Assembly: GCA_002440625.1 (NCBI GenBank)
Contig: DJUV01000236.1
Span: 1-20,378 of the forward strand
DNA length: 20,378 bases
Direction: 5' to 3'
Source of the DNA: Rhodobacteraceae bacterium UBA6273
Lineage (GTDB): Bacteria > Pseudomonadota > Alphaproteobacteria > Rhodobacterales > Rhodobacteraceae
In this document: positions 6,540-14,199 of the stretch, one piece after another
Layout: each line of letters starts with the position of its first letter
Numbering within the stretch: position 1 is the stretch's first letter
Notes under the pieces: model-generated
The model's database searches: none
The model's input: the letters and a program-made list of their open reading frames with translations, nothing else
Told to the model about the DNA's origin: nothing
Translations under genes and position numbers: made by a program

Positions 6540-7130
6540 TCAGCGCGCCCTCACGTCCGGGGCAAAGAACCGGGCGGTCGGCAAGTAACCCGCCATGCGC
6601 GCGGTGGCGGCCCATTCAGCTTCCAGCGTGGTGTCGCCGATGACAAGGATACGGTCGGCGGGGGTCCGGGCGGCGGCGGCGAAGGCCAGCAGCCGGTCGC
6701 GCGTGTCACGCCAGCCCATCGCAAGGCCGGGGGCGGCGTTGGCGGCGATGACTGGGATCGACTGGCTCGCCATAGTGTCGGCAACCCGGGCAGGATCAAG
6801 CGGCGGCTGGACGGCGACAAGCTGGCCGATGCCGGAAAGGCCCGCGAGCTTGGCCGCCTCTTCCGCGCGCATCCGGTCCTGATCTTTCACGAGCCTCAGC
6901 GCATTGGTGGAAAAGAGAAATGCCACAAGGTCGTGGCCCGTCGAAGCCCTGAACCCGGCATAGGTCCGGTAATCGAGCCCGATCTCCTTCGCCCGCTTCA
7001 CCCGAAGCCGCACCACCTCGATGGGCAGCTTGGGCAAAAGCGCCTCGCGCGCCGCCCGCCAGCAATGCGCGCGCCATGCGGTGCCGCCCTCAAGACTCGG
7101 CCCGCCGTTATGGCCAAGCCCGGCGGTCAT
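6540..7130 (-). CDS. Conserved protein of unknown function inside the riboflavin operon
   Basis: A 196-residue soluble-looking protein that I cannot assign to a function. It opens with MTAGLGHNGGPSLEGGTAWR. A basic, helical stretch follows (LLPKLPIEVVRLRVKRAKEI, then GLDYRTYAGFRASTGHDLVA, about residues 32-70). The C-terminal part contains ADRILVIGDTTLEAEW near residues 157-172. Its start overlaps the ribE stop (ATGA), so it is translated in the riboflavin transcript. Similar GHNGGP-starting proteins are, as I recall, common at this position in Rhodobacterales. There is no signal peptide, membrane helix or clear catalytic motif. A 79-base gap separates it from ribB downstream, which could hold an internal promoter. 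A role in flavin metabolism would be guilt by association only. Confidence 0.8.
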   Translation of the reverse strand: MTAGLGHNGGPSLEGGTAWRAHCWRAAREALLPKLPIEVVRLRVKRAKEIGLDYRTYAGFRASTGHDLVAFLFSTNALRLVKDQDRMRAEEAAKLAGLSGIGQLVAVQPPLDPARVADTMASQSIPVIAANAAPGLAMGWRDTRDRLLAFAAAARTPADRILVIGDTTLEAEWAATARMAGYLPTARFFAPDVRAR

Positions 7131-7735
7131 CTTGCCGCCCAGTCCTGCAGCCGCGCGACATAGCGCGCGAGCGTGTCGATCTCCAGATTGATCTTGTCGC
7201 CGACCCTGGCCTTGCCCCAGGTCGTGACCTCCTTGGTATGGGGGATGATGTTCACGCCGAATTCGGCCCCGTTGACCTCATTCACCGTCAGCGAGGTGCC
7301 GTTGAGCGCGACCGACCCCTTCGGCGCGATGAAGCCTGCCAGCGCATCGGGCGCGCGGAAGGTGAAGCGGGTGCTGTCGCCTTCATCGCGCATCGCCACG
7401 ATCTCGGCCACGCCGTCGACATGGCCGGAGACGATATGACCGCCAAGCTCATCCCCGACTTTCAGCGCGCGCTCAAGGTTGATGCGTTTGCCGGGTTCCC
7501 AGCCGTGATGGCCGATGTTGGTCTTGGAAATCGTCTCGGCCGAGATGTCCACGTCGAACCAGTCCGTCGCCCCGGTCCCGGTGGCGACGACGGTAAGACA
7601 AACCCCCTCGCAGGAGATCGAGGCACCGATGTCGATACCCTCTGCCGGATAGTCGGTGGCGATGCGGGCGCGCAGGTCACCCTTCTGCTCCACCTGAAGG
7701 ATTTCGCCGATATCGGTGACGATGCCTGTGAACAT
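7127..7735 (-). CDS. ribE: Riboflavin synthase alpha chain (RibE)
   Basis: A 202-residue enzyme that dismutates two lumazine molecules into riboflavin and the ribityl-uracil precursor. It is built of two lumazine-binding barrels: the first starts MFTGIVTDIGEI, the second after about residue 95, with GGHIVSGHVDGVAEI at the junction. The substrate-binding segments SISCEGVCLTV and GSVALNGTSLTVN are present in each half. The ATG at 7735 is chosen because MFTGIV is the invariant N-terminus and GGAGGG lies eight bases upstream; the longer in-frame extension to 7882 is intergenic sequence. It heads the ribE-hyp-ribB-ribH-nusB block. Confidence 0.95.
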   Translation of the reverse strand: MFTGIVTDIGEILQVEQKGDLRARIATDYPAEGIDIGASISCEGVCLTVVATGTGATDWFDVDISAETISKTNIGHHGWEPGKRINLERALKVGDELGGHIVSGHVDGVAEIVAMRDEGDSTRFTFRAPDALAGFIAPKGSVALNGTSLTVNEVNGAEFGVNIIPHTKEVTTWGKARVGDKINLEIDTLARYVARLQDWAAR

Positions 7736-7894
7736 CCGGGGGCCCTCCGTTTTGCCCTGCGTAGCGCGACCGCCTGCGGCTGACAAGTAAGTGCGCGGAT
7801 ACGACTTTTGAACCTTCGCGCCACGCACCAGACAGAATGATAATGACAAAAGCGCTGCAGAAGGGCAGATGGGGGCGACCACACAAGATACGGC
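7736..7894. promoter_or_regulatory. Divergent promoter region, ribE versus kpsS
   Basis: 159 bases separating the minus-strand riboflavin block from the plus-strand capsule cassette, so both promoters should lie here. For kpsS a good -10-like hexamer, GATAAT, is at 7839-7844, about 50 bases before the ATG; a TTGAAC at 7808-7813 is too far upstream (25-base spacer) to be its -35. For ribE, TTGTCA (minus strand, 7786-7781) is a possible -35 with a poor -10. I looked for FMN riboswitch sequence blocks and did not recognise any. Promoter assignment is by eye only. Confidence 0.35.
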
Positions 7895-9202
7895 ATGACA
7901 GGGGACATCACGCCAGACCGCCCGCGGCGCGTTCTATTTCTGCAAGGACCGCATGGGCCATTCTTCCAGCAGCTTGCCCGCGCGTTGCGCAAGGCAGGGG
8001 CGGAAGTTTGGCGCGTGGGCTTCAACCGCGGCGACGAGGCCTTCTGGGGGCGCGACGGCTACATTCCCTATACCGGCAGCCTCAAGGACTGGCCTGCACA
8101 TTGCGCCCGGCTTCTCGACAGTCACGGCATCACCGACCTCATCCTTTACGGCGACGCCCGGCCGATCCATGCCGAAGCGATCACGCTGGCGAAGGCGCAC
8201 GGCATCACCGTCCATGTCTTCGAGGAAGGCTACCTCAGACCCTATTGGGCGACCTACGAGCGCGGCGGCTCGAACGGCAATTCCCGGCTAATGACGATGA
8301 GCCTTGGCGAAATGCAGGCGGCGCTGGCGCGGTCGGGCATTGACCAGCCGCGCGCCCCCGCGACCTGGGGCGACATGCGCGCCCATGTCTTCTACGGCGC
8401 GCTTTATCATTTCTGTGTCCTGACGATGAACCGCCGCTACCGCGCCTTCCGCCCGCATCGGGGCATCACCGTTGCGGAAGAATTCAGACTTCATCTGCGC
8501 CGCCTGATCCTGATGCCACTCCATTCGATCGAGCGCTGGCTCGCCACCTGGCGCGTCCGCTCGGGCGGCTTTCCCTATCACCTCGTCCTTCTCCAGCTGG
8601 ATCACGACGCGAGCTTCCGGGCGCATTCGGGCTTTGCCGACACGACGGAGTTCATCGACACCTGCCTTCGCGCCTTTGCCGAGGGCGCGCCCGGTCATCA
8701 TCATATCGTCTTCAAGGCCCACCCGCTTGAGGATGGGCGCGTCGCCGTCGCAGACGCGATTCGCGGCACGGCGCGGCGACTCGGCCTTGCGGGAAGGGTC
8801 CATTTCCTCAGGGGCGGCAAACTCGCCCGGCTTTTGGATGGTGCGCGGAGCGCCGTCACCGTGAACTCGACCGCCGGCCAGCAGGTGCTCTGGCGCGGGC
8901 TGCCCTTGAAGGCCCTGGGGCGCGCGGTCTACGGCCTGCCCGAATTCGTCTCGGCCCAGCCACTCGCGGCCTTCTTCGCCGCACCCGACCGGCCCGACAG
9001 CCGCGCGTATCGCGACTATCGCCACTATCTGCTTGAAACATCACAGATTCCCGGCGGGTTTTATGCCACGCGCGGTCGTCGCCAGATCCTGCGGCAGGTG
9101 GTCGACATGATCCTTTCGCCGGAAGACCCCTATGATGCGCTGGTGTCGGGCAAAGCGGCACCGCGGCAACAGTTGCCGGGAACCGGCGAGGCCAACTGGT
9201 AA
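7895..9202 (+). CDS. kpsS: Capsule polysaccharide beta-Kdo transferase KpsS
   Basis: A 435-residue cytoplasmic glycosyltransferase of the KpsS family (Capsule_synth). By family it adds the first beta-Kdo to the lyso-phosphatidylglycerol anchor of group 2 capsules. Seen: N-terminal RRVLFLQGPHGPFFQQLARA; GFNRGDEAFW; VFEEGYLRPYWATYERGGSN; the FKAHPLE motif with His276-Pro277; and VTVNSTAGQQVLWRGLPLKALG near residues 322-343, typical of the nucleotide-sugar site. The C-terminus is alanine- and glutamine-rich. No good ribosome-binding site precedes the ATG, but stops close the frame upstream and no other start fits. It is first of three capsule genes. Confidence 0.9.
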   Translation: MTGDITPDRPRRVLFLQGPHGPFFQQLARALRKAGAEVWRVGFNRGDEAFWGRDGYIPYTGSLKDWPAHCARLLDSHGITDLILYGDARPIHAEAITLAKAHGITVHVFEEGYLRPYWATYERGGSNGNSRLMTMSLGEMQAALARSGIDQPRAPATWGDMRAHVFYGALYHFCVLTMNRRYRAFRPHRGITVAEEFRLHLRRLILMPLHSIERWLATWRVRSGGFPYHLVLLQLDHDASFRAHSGFADTTEFIDTCLRAFAEGAPGHHHIVFKAHPLEDGRVAVADAIRGTARRLGLAGRVHFLRGGKLARLLDGARSAVTVNSTAGQQVLWRGLPLKALGRAVYGLPEFVSAQPLAAFFAAPDRPDSRAYRDYRHYLLETSQIPGGFYATRGRRQILRQVVDMILSPEDPYDALVSGKAAPRQQLPGTGEANW

Positions 9203-9267
9203 TGGAATGCCCGCTCCGATAGTGTCGCGAAAAATCAAAGGCCGATCCAGGCAGGGGAGCCTTGAAC

Positions 9268-10401
9268 GTGTTCATCGTGAATAGCCGCCGGGCAAGGCTG
9301 CTGGTCTGCGTTGCCGTTGTCGGCGGCCTTGTCGGCTGTGGCCTTCCACGCTCCGGCCCGAGCAAGCGCGAGATCTTCTCCGGCTCCATCGAACAGCAGG
9401 GCGACGCCTTCATCGTTCCGGTCAACCGGAACATCACCCGGCTGACCGCCGTGCAACCAAGCCTGGGCTTTTCCGGTGCCTTCCAGTCGGCGGGGCTTGT
9501 CGGATCGGACGTGATCAACGCTGGCGACGTGCTGAGCCTGACGATCTGGGAAAACGTCGACAACGGGCTTCTCGCCAGCTCCGCCACCGGCGCGACGCCG
9601 CTGAGCGAAATGCAGGTCGACGGATCGGGCAATATCTTCGTGCCCTATGCCGGGCGGATCAAGGCGGCGGGCAATACCCCGGACGGGCTGCGCCAGATCA
9701 TCACTGACAAGCTGAGCGCGCAGACCCCCGACCCGCAGGTGACAGTGTCTCGCGTGGCAGGCGACGGCTCCACCGTCTCGGTCATGGGCGGGGTCGGCGG
9801 CCAGGGCGTCTATCCGATTACCCAGCCGACGCGGACCCTGTCGGCGATGCTTGCCAAGGCGGGCGGCGTGGCGATCGAGCCTGAGATCGCCCAGATCACG
9901 GTGACGCGCGGCGGTCGCTCCGGCAAGGTCTGGCTCAAGGATCTCTACCGCAATCCGAAGATGGACATCGCGCTCAGGCCCGGTGACGTGATCCTTGTCG
10001 AGAAGGACCAGCGCAGCTTTACCGCGCTTGGCGCCACTGGCGCACAGAACCGCGTGCCCTTCGAGACGCAGGAGCTTTCGGCGGTCGAGGCCATCGCCCA
10101 GGTCGGCGGCCTTTCCACCAACTTCGCCGATCCGACCGGCGTCTTCATCCTGCGTGACGAAAGCGAAGGCATAGCCCGGCAGGTGCTTGGCCGGCCCGAC
10201 CTTTCCGGTCCGCAGCGCATTGCCTATGTCATCAGCCTGACCCAGCCGGACGGGCTCTTCAACGCGCGCGATTTCATGATCCGCGACGATGACACGGTCT
10301 ATGTGACCGAGGCGCCTTATGTCCAATGGCAGAAGACGCTTTCGGTGCTGACCGGCTCTGCGACCTCGGCAGACGCCCTGGCGAACGCCGCCGGGCGCTG
10401 A
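9268..10401 (+). CDS. Outer-membrane polysaccharide export lipoprotein (OPX; BexD/CtrA/Wza-like)
   Basis: A 377-residue lipoprotein forming the outer-membrane exit channel for capsule. The N-terminus has an Arg-rich start, a hydrophobic stretch and the lipobox LVGC, with the acylated Cys at residue 24. Next come the polysaccharide-export domain (GDVLSLTIWE, DGSGNIFVPYAGRIKAAGNT) and two SLBB-like repeats (VSVMGGVGGQGVYPI and AVEAIAQVGGLSTNF). A C-terminal segment APYVQWQKTLSVLTG may be the membrane-spanning helix. Length fits Wza/BexD/CtrA (about 380-390) rather than KpsD (about 560). GTG at 9268 is preferred because AGGGGAG lies eight bases upstream; a TTG at 9262 is too close to it. The stop overlaps kpsC. 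Confidence 0.9.
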   Translation: MFIVNSRRARLLVCVAVVGGLVGCGLPRSGPSKREIFSGSIEQQGDAFIVPVNRNITRLTAVQPSLGFSGAFQSAGLVGSDVINAGDVLSLTIWENVDNGLLASSATGATPLSEMQVDGSGNIFVPYAGRIKAAGNTPDGLRQIITDKLSAQTPDPQVTVSRVAGDGSTVSVMGGVGGQGVYPITQPTRTLSAMLAKAGGVAIEPEIAQITVTRGGRSGKVWLKDLYRNPKMDIALRPGDVILVEKDQRSFTALGATGAQNRVPFETQELSAVEAIAQVGGLSTNFADPTGVFILRDESEGIARQVLGRPDLSGPQRIAYVISLTQPDGLFNARDFMIRDDDTVYVTEAPYVQWQKTLSVLTGSATSADALANAAGR

Positions 10402-12467
10402 TGCCTGCCAATGGGGCAGGAGGGGGCGGCAAGGCAGGTGGACCCTCGGCCGAGCCGCTTTACGTCTTCAACGGCGGTTTCCTGACGCAGCCACGGCTTC
10501 GTCGCATCCTTCAGCTTGCCGGATACGAAATCCGCCTCGGCAAGCCGGGCGCGCCCGAAGACCGGATCGGCGTCTGGGGCCGCAGCCCGACCTCGCCGCG
10601 CGGCGAGGCGGTGGCGGAGTTCACCGGCAGCGGCATCGTCCGGGTCGAGGATGCCTTCCTGCGGTCGATCAGGCCGGGCCGCGACGGCGGCCAGCCGCCG
10701 GTCGGGCTTCTGATCGACCGCCGTGGCGGAGTCCATTTCGACAGTTCGGCGCCGTCCGAAATCGAACATCTGCTGATGCACAGCCCGCTTGATGACAGCG
10801 CGGTTCTTCAGCGCGCGCGGGACGGAATCGAGCGTCTGAAGCACCTGCACCTGTCAAAATACAACAATTTTTCGCCGGAAGCCCCTGTGCCAGAGCCTGG
10901 CTACGTGCTTGTCATCGACCAGACCCAGGGCGATGCGTCCATCCTCTATGGCAAGGCGACGCCATCGACCTTCCGCGAGATGCTGGTCTTCGCGCAGGAA
11001 GAGCATCCCGGTGCGCGGATCATCATCAAGAGCCATCCCGAGACGCTTTCGGGCCACCGCCCCGGCCATTACAACGAGGGTCACGCCCATGGCCGGATCA
11101 CTCTCTTACGCGATCCGGTGTCACCCTGGGCGCTCCTTGACGGCGCCATCGCGGTCTACACCGTCTCATCCCAGATGGGGTTCGAGGCGATCATGGCCGG
11201 GCACCGCCCCCGCGTCTTTGGCCAGCCATTCTATGCCGGCTGGGGCCTTACGGCGGACGAAAACCCGGTGGCGCGGCGCGAACGCCACCTGACGCGGGCG
11301 CAGCTTTTCGCCGTGGCGATGATCCTTGGCCCCACCTGGTACGATCCCTGCCGTGACCGTCTTTGCAGCTTCGAAGAGGCGGTGGATCATCTGGAGGCGC
11401 AGCTTCGCGCCCATCGCGCCGACCGGGCCGGCTATGTCGCGGTCGGTATGCGCCTTTGGAAACGCCCGCATCTGCAGCGTTTCTTCGGGGCCGAAAAGCG
11501 GCTGGTGTTTGAAAACGACCCCGCCCGCGCTGTGTCAAAAGCAAAGGCCGAAGGGCGCGGGCTGCTGGTCTGGGCCGGGCAGGAGAGCGAGGCGCTGGCC
11601 TCCGTGGCGAAGGGCCTGCCGCTGGCGCGGGTCGAGGACGGTTTCCTCAGATCGCGCGGGCTTGGCGCCGAACTGGTGCCGCCCCTGTCGCTCGTCTCTG
11701 ATGACAACGGCATCTACTACGACCCGGCCCGGACCAGCGCGCTTGAGCGGCTGATCGCCGCTGGCCCGCCGCCCGGCGGCGAACGGCGGGCGGAGCGGCT
11801 GATCGCGCAGATCCGGCGCGCTGGCATCAACAAGTACAACCTTGACCACGGCGCCCTGCCCGACCTGCCGCCGGGTCGCCGCATCCTTGTGCCAGGGCAG
11901 GTGGAGGACGATGCCTCGATCCGCCTTGGCGCGGGGATGGAGCGTACGAACCTCGCGCTACTCGCGCGGGTGCGGGCGGAAAACCCCGAGGCGGTGGTGA
12001 TCTACAAGCCGCATCCCGATGTCGAGGCCGGGCTGCGCGCCGGGGCCGTGGCGGAGCAGGCTCTTCGAACCCATGCCAATGTGGTCGTCCGGGATGTCAG
12101 TCCCTCCGACCTGATCGATGCGGTGGACGAGGTCTGGACCATCACCTCGCTTCTGGGCTTCGAGGCGCTGATCCGCGGCAAGCGCGTGACCTGCCTCGGC
12201 ATGCCCTTCTATGGAGGCTGGGGCCTGACCCGCGACCTTTGCCCCCAGCCCGCCCGCCGCAAGGCAAAGCCAAGCCTCGCCGCCCTCGCCCACGCCGCCC
12301 TCATCGCCTATCCGCGCTACGTCGATCCGGTCTCTGCCCTGCCCTGCCCTCCCGAGGTGGCGGTGGAGCGGCTGGTCCGGCGCGAAGTGCCAAAGCCCGG
12401 CAGGGCGAACCGGCTGCTGTCGAAACTTCAGGGGGTGTTTGCCAGCCAGCCTTGGCTCTGGCGCTGA
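10401..12467 (+). CDS. kpsC: Capsule polysaccharide beta-Kdo transferase KpsC (two tandem GT domains)
   Basis: A 688-residue enzyme that extends the poly-Kdo linker of group 2 capsules with alternating linkages. The two halves are homologous. The N-half has KSHPE (about residues 210-214), VYTVSSQMGFEAIMAG and FGQPFYAGWGLT (about 273-284). The C-half has KPHPD (536-540), VWTITSLLGFEALIRG and LGMPFYGGWGLT (about 599-610). Each HP dipeptide and downstream S-x-x-GFEA block marks one Kdo transferase active site. Length is near E. coli KpsC (about 675). The ATG overlaps the OPX stop as TGATG, so coupling is likely; a longer reading into the OPX gene is a frame artefact. It is the last gene of the cassette; exporter genes are absent. 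Confidence 0.92.
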   Translation: MPANGAGGGGKAGGPSAEPLYVFNGGFLTQPRLRRILQLAGYEIRLGKPGAPEDRIGVWGRSPTSPRGEAVAEFTGSGIVRVEDAFLRSIRPGRDGGQPPVGLLIDRRGGVHFDSSAPSEIEHLLMHSPLDDSAVLQRARDGIERLKHLHLSKYNNFSPEAPVPEPGYVLVIDQTQGDASILYGKATPSTFREMLVFAQEEHPGARIIIKSHPETLSGHRPGHYNEGHAHGRITLLRDPVSPWALLDGAIAVYTVSSQMGFEAIMAGHRPRVFGQPFYAGWGLTADENPVARRERHLTRAQLFAVAMILGPTWYDPCRDRLCSFEEAVDHLEAQLRAHRADRAGYVAVGMRLWKRPHLQRFFGAEKRLVFENDPARAVSKAKAEGRGLLVWAGQESEALASVAKGLPLARVEDGFLRSRGLGAELVPPLSLVSDDNGIYYDPARTSALERLIAAGPPPGGERRAERLIAQIRRAGINKYNLDHGALPDLPPGRRILVPGQVEDDASIRLGAGMERTNLALLARVRAENPEAVVIYKPHPDVEAGLRAGAVAEQALRTHANVVVRDVSPSDLIDAVDEVWTITSLLGFEALIRGKRVTCLGMPFYGGWGLTRDLCPQPARRKAKPSLAALAHAALIAYPRYVDPVSALPCPPEVAVERLVRREVPKPGRANRLLSKLQGVFASQPWLWR

Positions 12468-12476
12468 GTGCGGGTG

Positions 12477-12489
12477 CCTCCGGCGGAGG
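12477..12489 (+). terminator. Short hairpin between convergent kpsC and ribD
   Basis: CCTCC-GGC-GGAGG is a perfect five-base-pair stem, extendable by a G-T and a T-A pair on the flanks, followed by TATTTCC. It lies ten bases after the kpsC stop and 20 bases from the ribD stop, the expected place for a bidirectional terminator. The whole unit GCCTCCGGCGGAGGTATTT looks like a motif I recall as recurrent after genes in Rhodobacteraceae genomes. The short U-tract makes it a weak intrinsic terminator by E. coli standards. Confidence 0.5.
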
Positions 12490-12509
12490 TATTTCCGGCA
12501 AGATGAAAT

Positions 12510-13607
12510 TCAGGCGCGCGACCAAAGGCTGAGCGTGTCGCCGCCGATCCGCTCCACGCTGCCGAAGCGGAAGCGCGGGGCGGAGGCGAGCACCTGAAGA
12601 CCAAGCGGCCCGACCGCAGGGCGGCCATCCGCGCCGAGCATTGTTCCGGCGGCGAAGACCGCCAGATTGTCCACCAGACCGGCGCCGAGGAGCGATGCGG
12701 CGAGTTGGCCGCCGCCTTCGCAGAAAACCCGCGTCAGCCCCTCCCGCCCGAGGGCGGCGAGCATGGCGGCGGGGTCGAGTCCTCCCTTTGCCTCCGGCAC
12801 CTCGATCGGGCGGGCCCCTTTATGCTCCCAGTAGTGGCACGCGTCCTGCGGGGCCGAGACGCCATGCAGGAGCCAGACCGGCACCTCGCGCGCCGTCCTT
12901 GCAAGCTGGCCGTCGAGCGGCAGGTCGAGGTTGCGCGACGCGACGACGCGAACCGGCTGGTGCCTTGCGCCAAGGTCGCGCACCGTGAGCGACGGATCAT
13001 CTGCGCGCACCGTGCCGGCACCGACCAGCACGGCGTCATGCGTGGCTCGCATCGCATGGACCCTCCGCCGTGCCTCCGCGCCGGTGATCCATTGGCTTTC
13101 GCCAGCGGCGGTGGCTATGCGCCCGTCGAGGGTCGCGGCCAGTTTAAGCGTCAGCATCGGGCGGCCAAGCCGGATGCGGCTCAGGAAGCCCTGCTGCAGC
13201 GCCGCCGCTTCGCCAGCCAGCAACCCGACATCGACACGCAGCCCCGCCGCCCTGAGCATCGCATGGCCACGTCCCGCGACGCGCGGGTCGGGGTCTTCCA
13301 GCGAGGACACGACGCGCGCAACGCCAGCGGCGATCAGCGCCTCGGCGCAGGGCGGGGTACGACCGTGGTGGGCGCAAGGCTCAAGCGTGACATAGGCTGT
13401 GGCGCCCCTTGCCGCCGCGCCCGCTGCGGCCAGCGCCACCGTCTCGGCATGGGGCCGACCGCCGGGTTGCGTCCAGCCGCGCCCGACGATCCGGCCTTCG
13501 TTCACGACAACACAGCCCACCGCCGGATTGGGCCAGACCCGCCCCAGCCCGCGCCGGGCAAGGCCGAGCGCATGGGCCATGTGCTGCCGGTCGGCTTCTA
13601 CGGTCAC
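12510..13607 (-). CDS. ribD: Bifunctional riboflavin deaminase/reductase RibD
   Basis: A 365-residue cytoplasmic enzyme. The N-terminal half is a CMP/dCMP-like zinc deaminase: HAE at residues 53-55, then [16 protein letters not shown] with zinc ligands Cys78 and Cys87. The C-terminal half (from about 148) is the NADPH-dependent reductase, with [38 protein letters not shown] and [16 protein letters not shown]. It deaminates and reduces the pyrimidine product of GTP cyclohydrolase II. The GTG start at 13607 shares bases with the nrdR TGA (GTGA overlap). An alternative ATG nine codons in is less likely given the coupling. It is separated from the rest of the rib genes by the oppositely oriented capsule cassette. 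Confidence 0.95.
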   Translation of the reverse strand: MTVEADRQHMAHALGLARRGLGRVWPNPAVGCVVVNEGRIVGRGWTQPGGRPHAETVALAAAGAAARGATAYVTLEPCAHHGRTPPCAEALIAAGVARVVSSLEDPDPRVAGRGHAMLRAAGLRVDVGLLAGEAAALQQGFLSRIRLGRPMLTLKLAATLDGRIATAAGESQWITGAEARRRVHAMRATHDAVLVGAGTVRADDPSLTVRDLGARHQPVRVVASRNLDLPLDGQLARTAREVPVWLLHGVSAPQDACHYWEHKGARPIEVPEAKGGLDPAAMLAALGREGLTRVFCEGGGQLAASLLGAGLVDNLAVFAAGTMLGADGRPAVGPLGLQVLASAPRFRFGSVERIGGDTLSLWSRA

Positions 13608-14071
13608 TCGTCCGTGGCGCCGGAGGGGCGCAGTTCGGCGACGAAATTGTCGAAGTCGTCGGCGGCCTGGAAGTTCTGGTAGACGCTGGCGAAACGCACG
13701 TAGGCCACTGTGTCGATCCGCGCCAGCGTCTCCATCACGATCGCGCCGATCGTCTTCGACGGTATGTCGGTCTCGCCAAGGCTTTCGAGCCGCCGCACGA
13801 TGCCCGAGATCATCTGATCGACCCGCTCGGGGTCGATCGGGCGCTTCTGCATGGCGATACGGATCGAGCGTTCGAGCTTGTCGCGGTCGAAGTCCTCGCG
13901 CTTGCCGGAGGATTTGATGACGACAAGATCCCTGAGCTGGACGCGCTCATAGGTTGTGAAGCGGCCACCGCAGGCCGGGCAGAAGCGCCGGCGCCGGATC
14001 GCGACGTGATCCTCCGCCGGCCGAGAATCCTTCACCTGCGTATCGACATTGCCGCAAAACGGACAGCGCAT
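13604..14071 (-). CDS. nrdR: Transcriptional repressor NrdR
   Basis: A 155-residue regulator of ribonucleotide reductase genes that senses dATP/ATP. The N-terminal zinc ribbon has Cys3, Cys6, Cys31 and Cys34 (MRCPFCG ... [18 protein letters not shown]). An ATP-cone domain follows from about residue 49 ([20 protein letters not shown]) to about 139, with [14 protein letters not shown] near its end. Length is typical. It is first in the nrdR-ribD pair, with GAGGTAAAGGGA just before the ATG. The nrdR-ribD pairing is widespread in bacteria. I see no nrd gene or NrdR box in the window. Confidence 0.96.
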   Translation of the reverse strand: MRCPFCGNVDTQVKDSRPAEDHVAIRRRRFCPACGGRFTTYERVQLRDLVVIKSSGKREDFDRDKLERSIRIAMQKRPIDPERVDQMISGIVRRLESLGETDIPSKTIGAIVMETLARIDTVAYVRFASVYQNFQAADDFDNFVAELRPSGATDE

Positions 14072-14097
14072 TCCCTTTACCTCGGCCCCAAGAGGTT

Positions 14098-14103
14098 ATT
14101 ATC
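14098..14103 (-). promoter_or_regulatory. Possible -10 element of the nrdR-ribD transcript
   Basis: On the minus strand GATAAT lies 26 bases before the nrdR ATG, in the AT-richest patch of an otherwise GC-rich gap (context GTGGATAATAACC). A convincing -35 hexamer at the right spacing is not visible, as is common in this group. A second candidate, TATAGT, lies further upstream at 14111-14116. Confidence 0.3.
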
Positions 14104-14199
14104 CACAGGCACTATAGGCGGGCCTCTAGGATTTGGGTAGGGGGCATTTGACGCCACCAGATAACGCCGAAACGGGCGGCAAAAGACCGACCTGACCGA

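Noticed and set aside
9235..10326. Minus-strand frame of 363 codons antisense to the OPX lipoprotein gene
   Set aside because: The plus strand has a lipobox, export domain and operon overlap; the antisense frame has no recognisable fold.
12705..13682. Plus-strand frame of 325 codons over ribD and nrdR
   Set aside because: It is a shadow of the real RibD deaminase/reductase and NrdR sequences.
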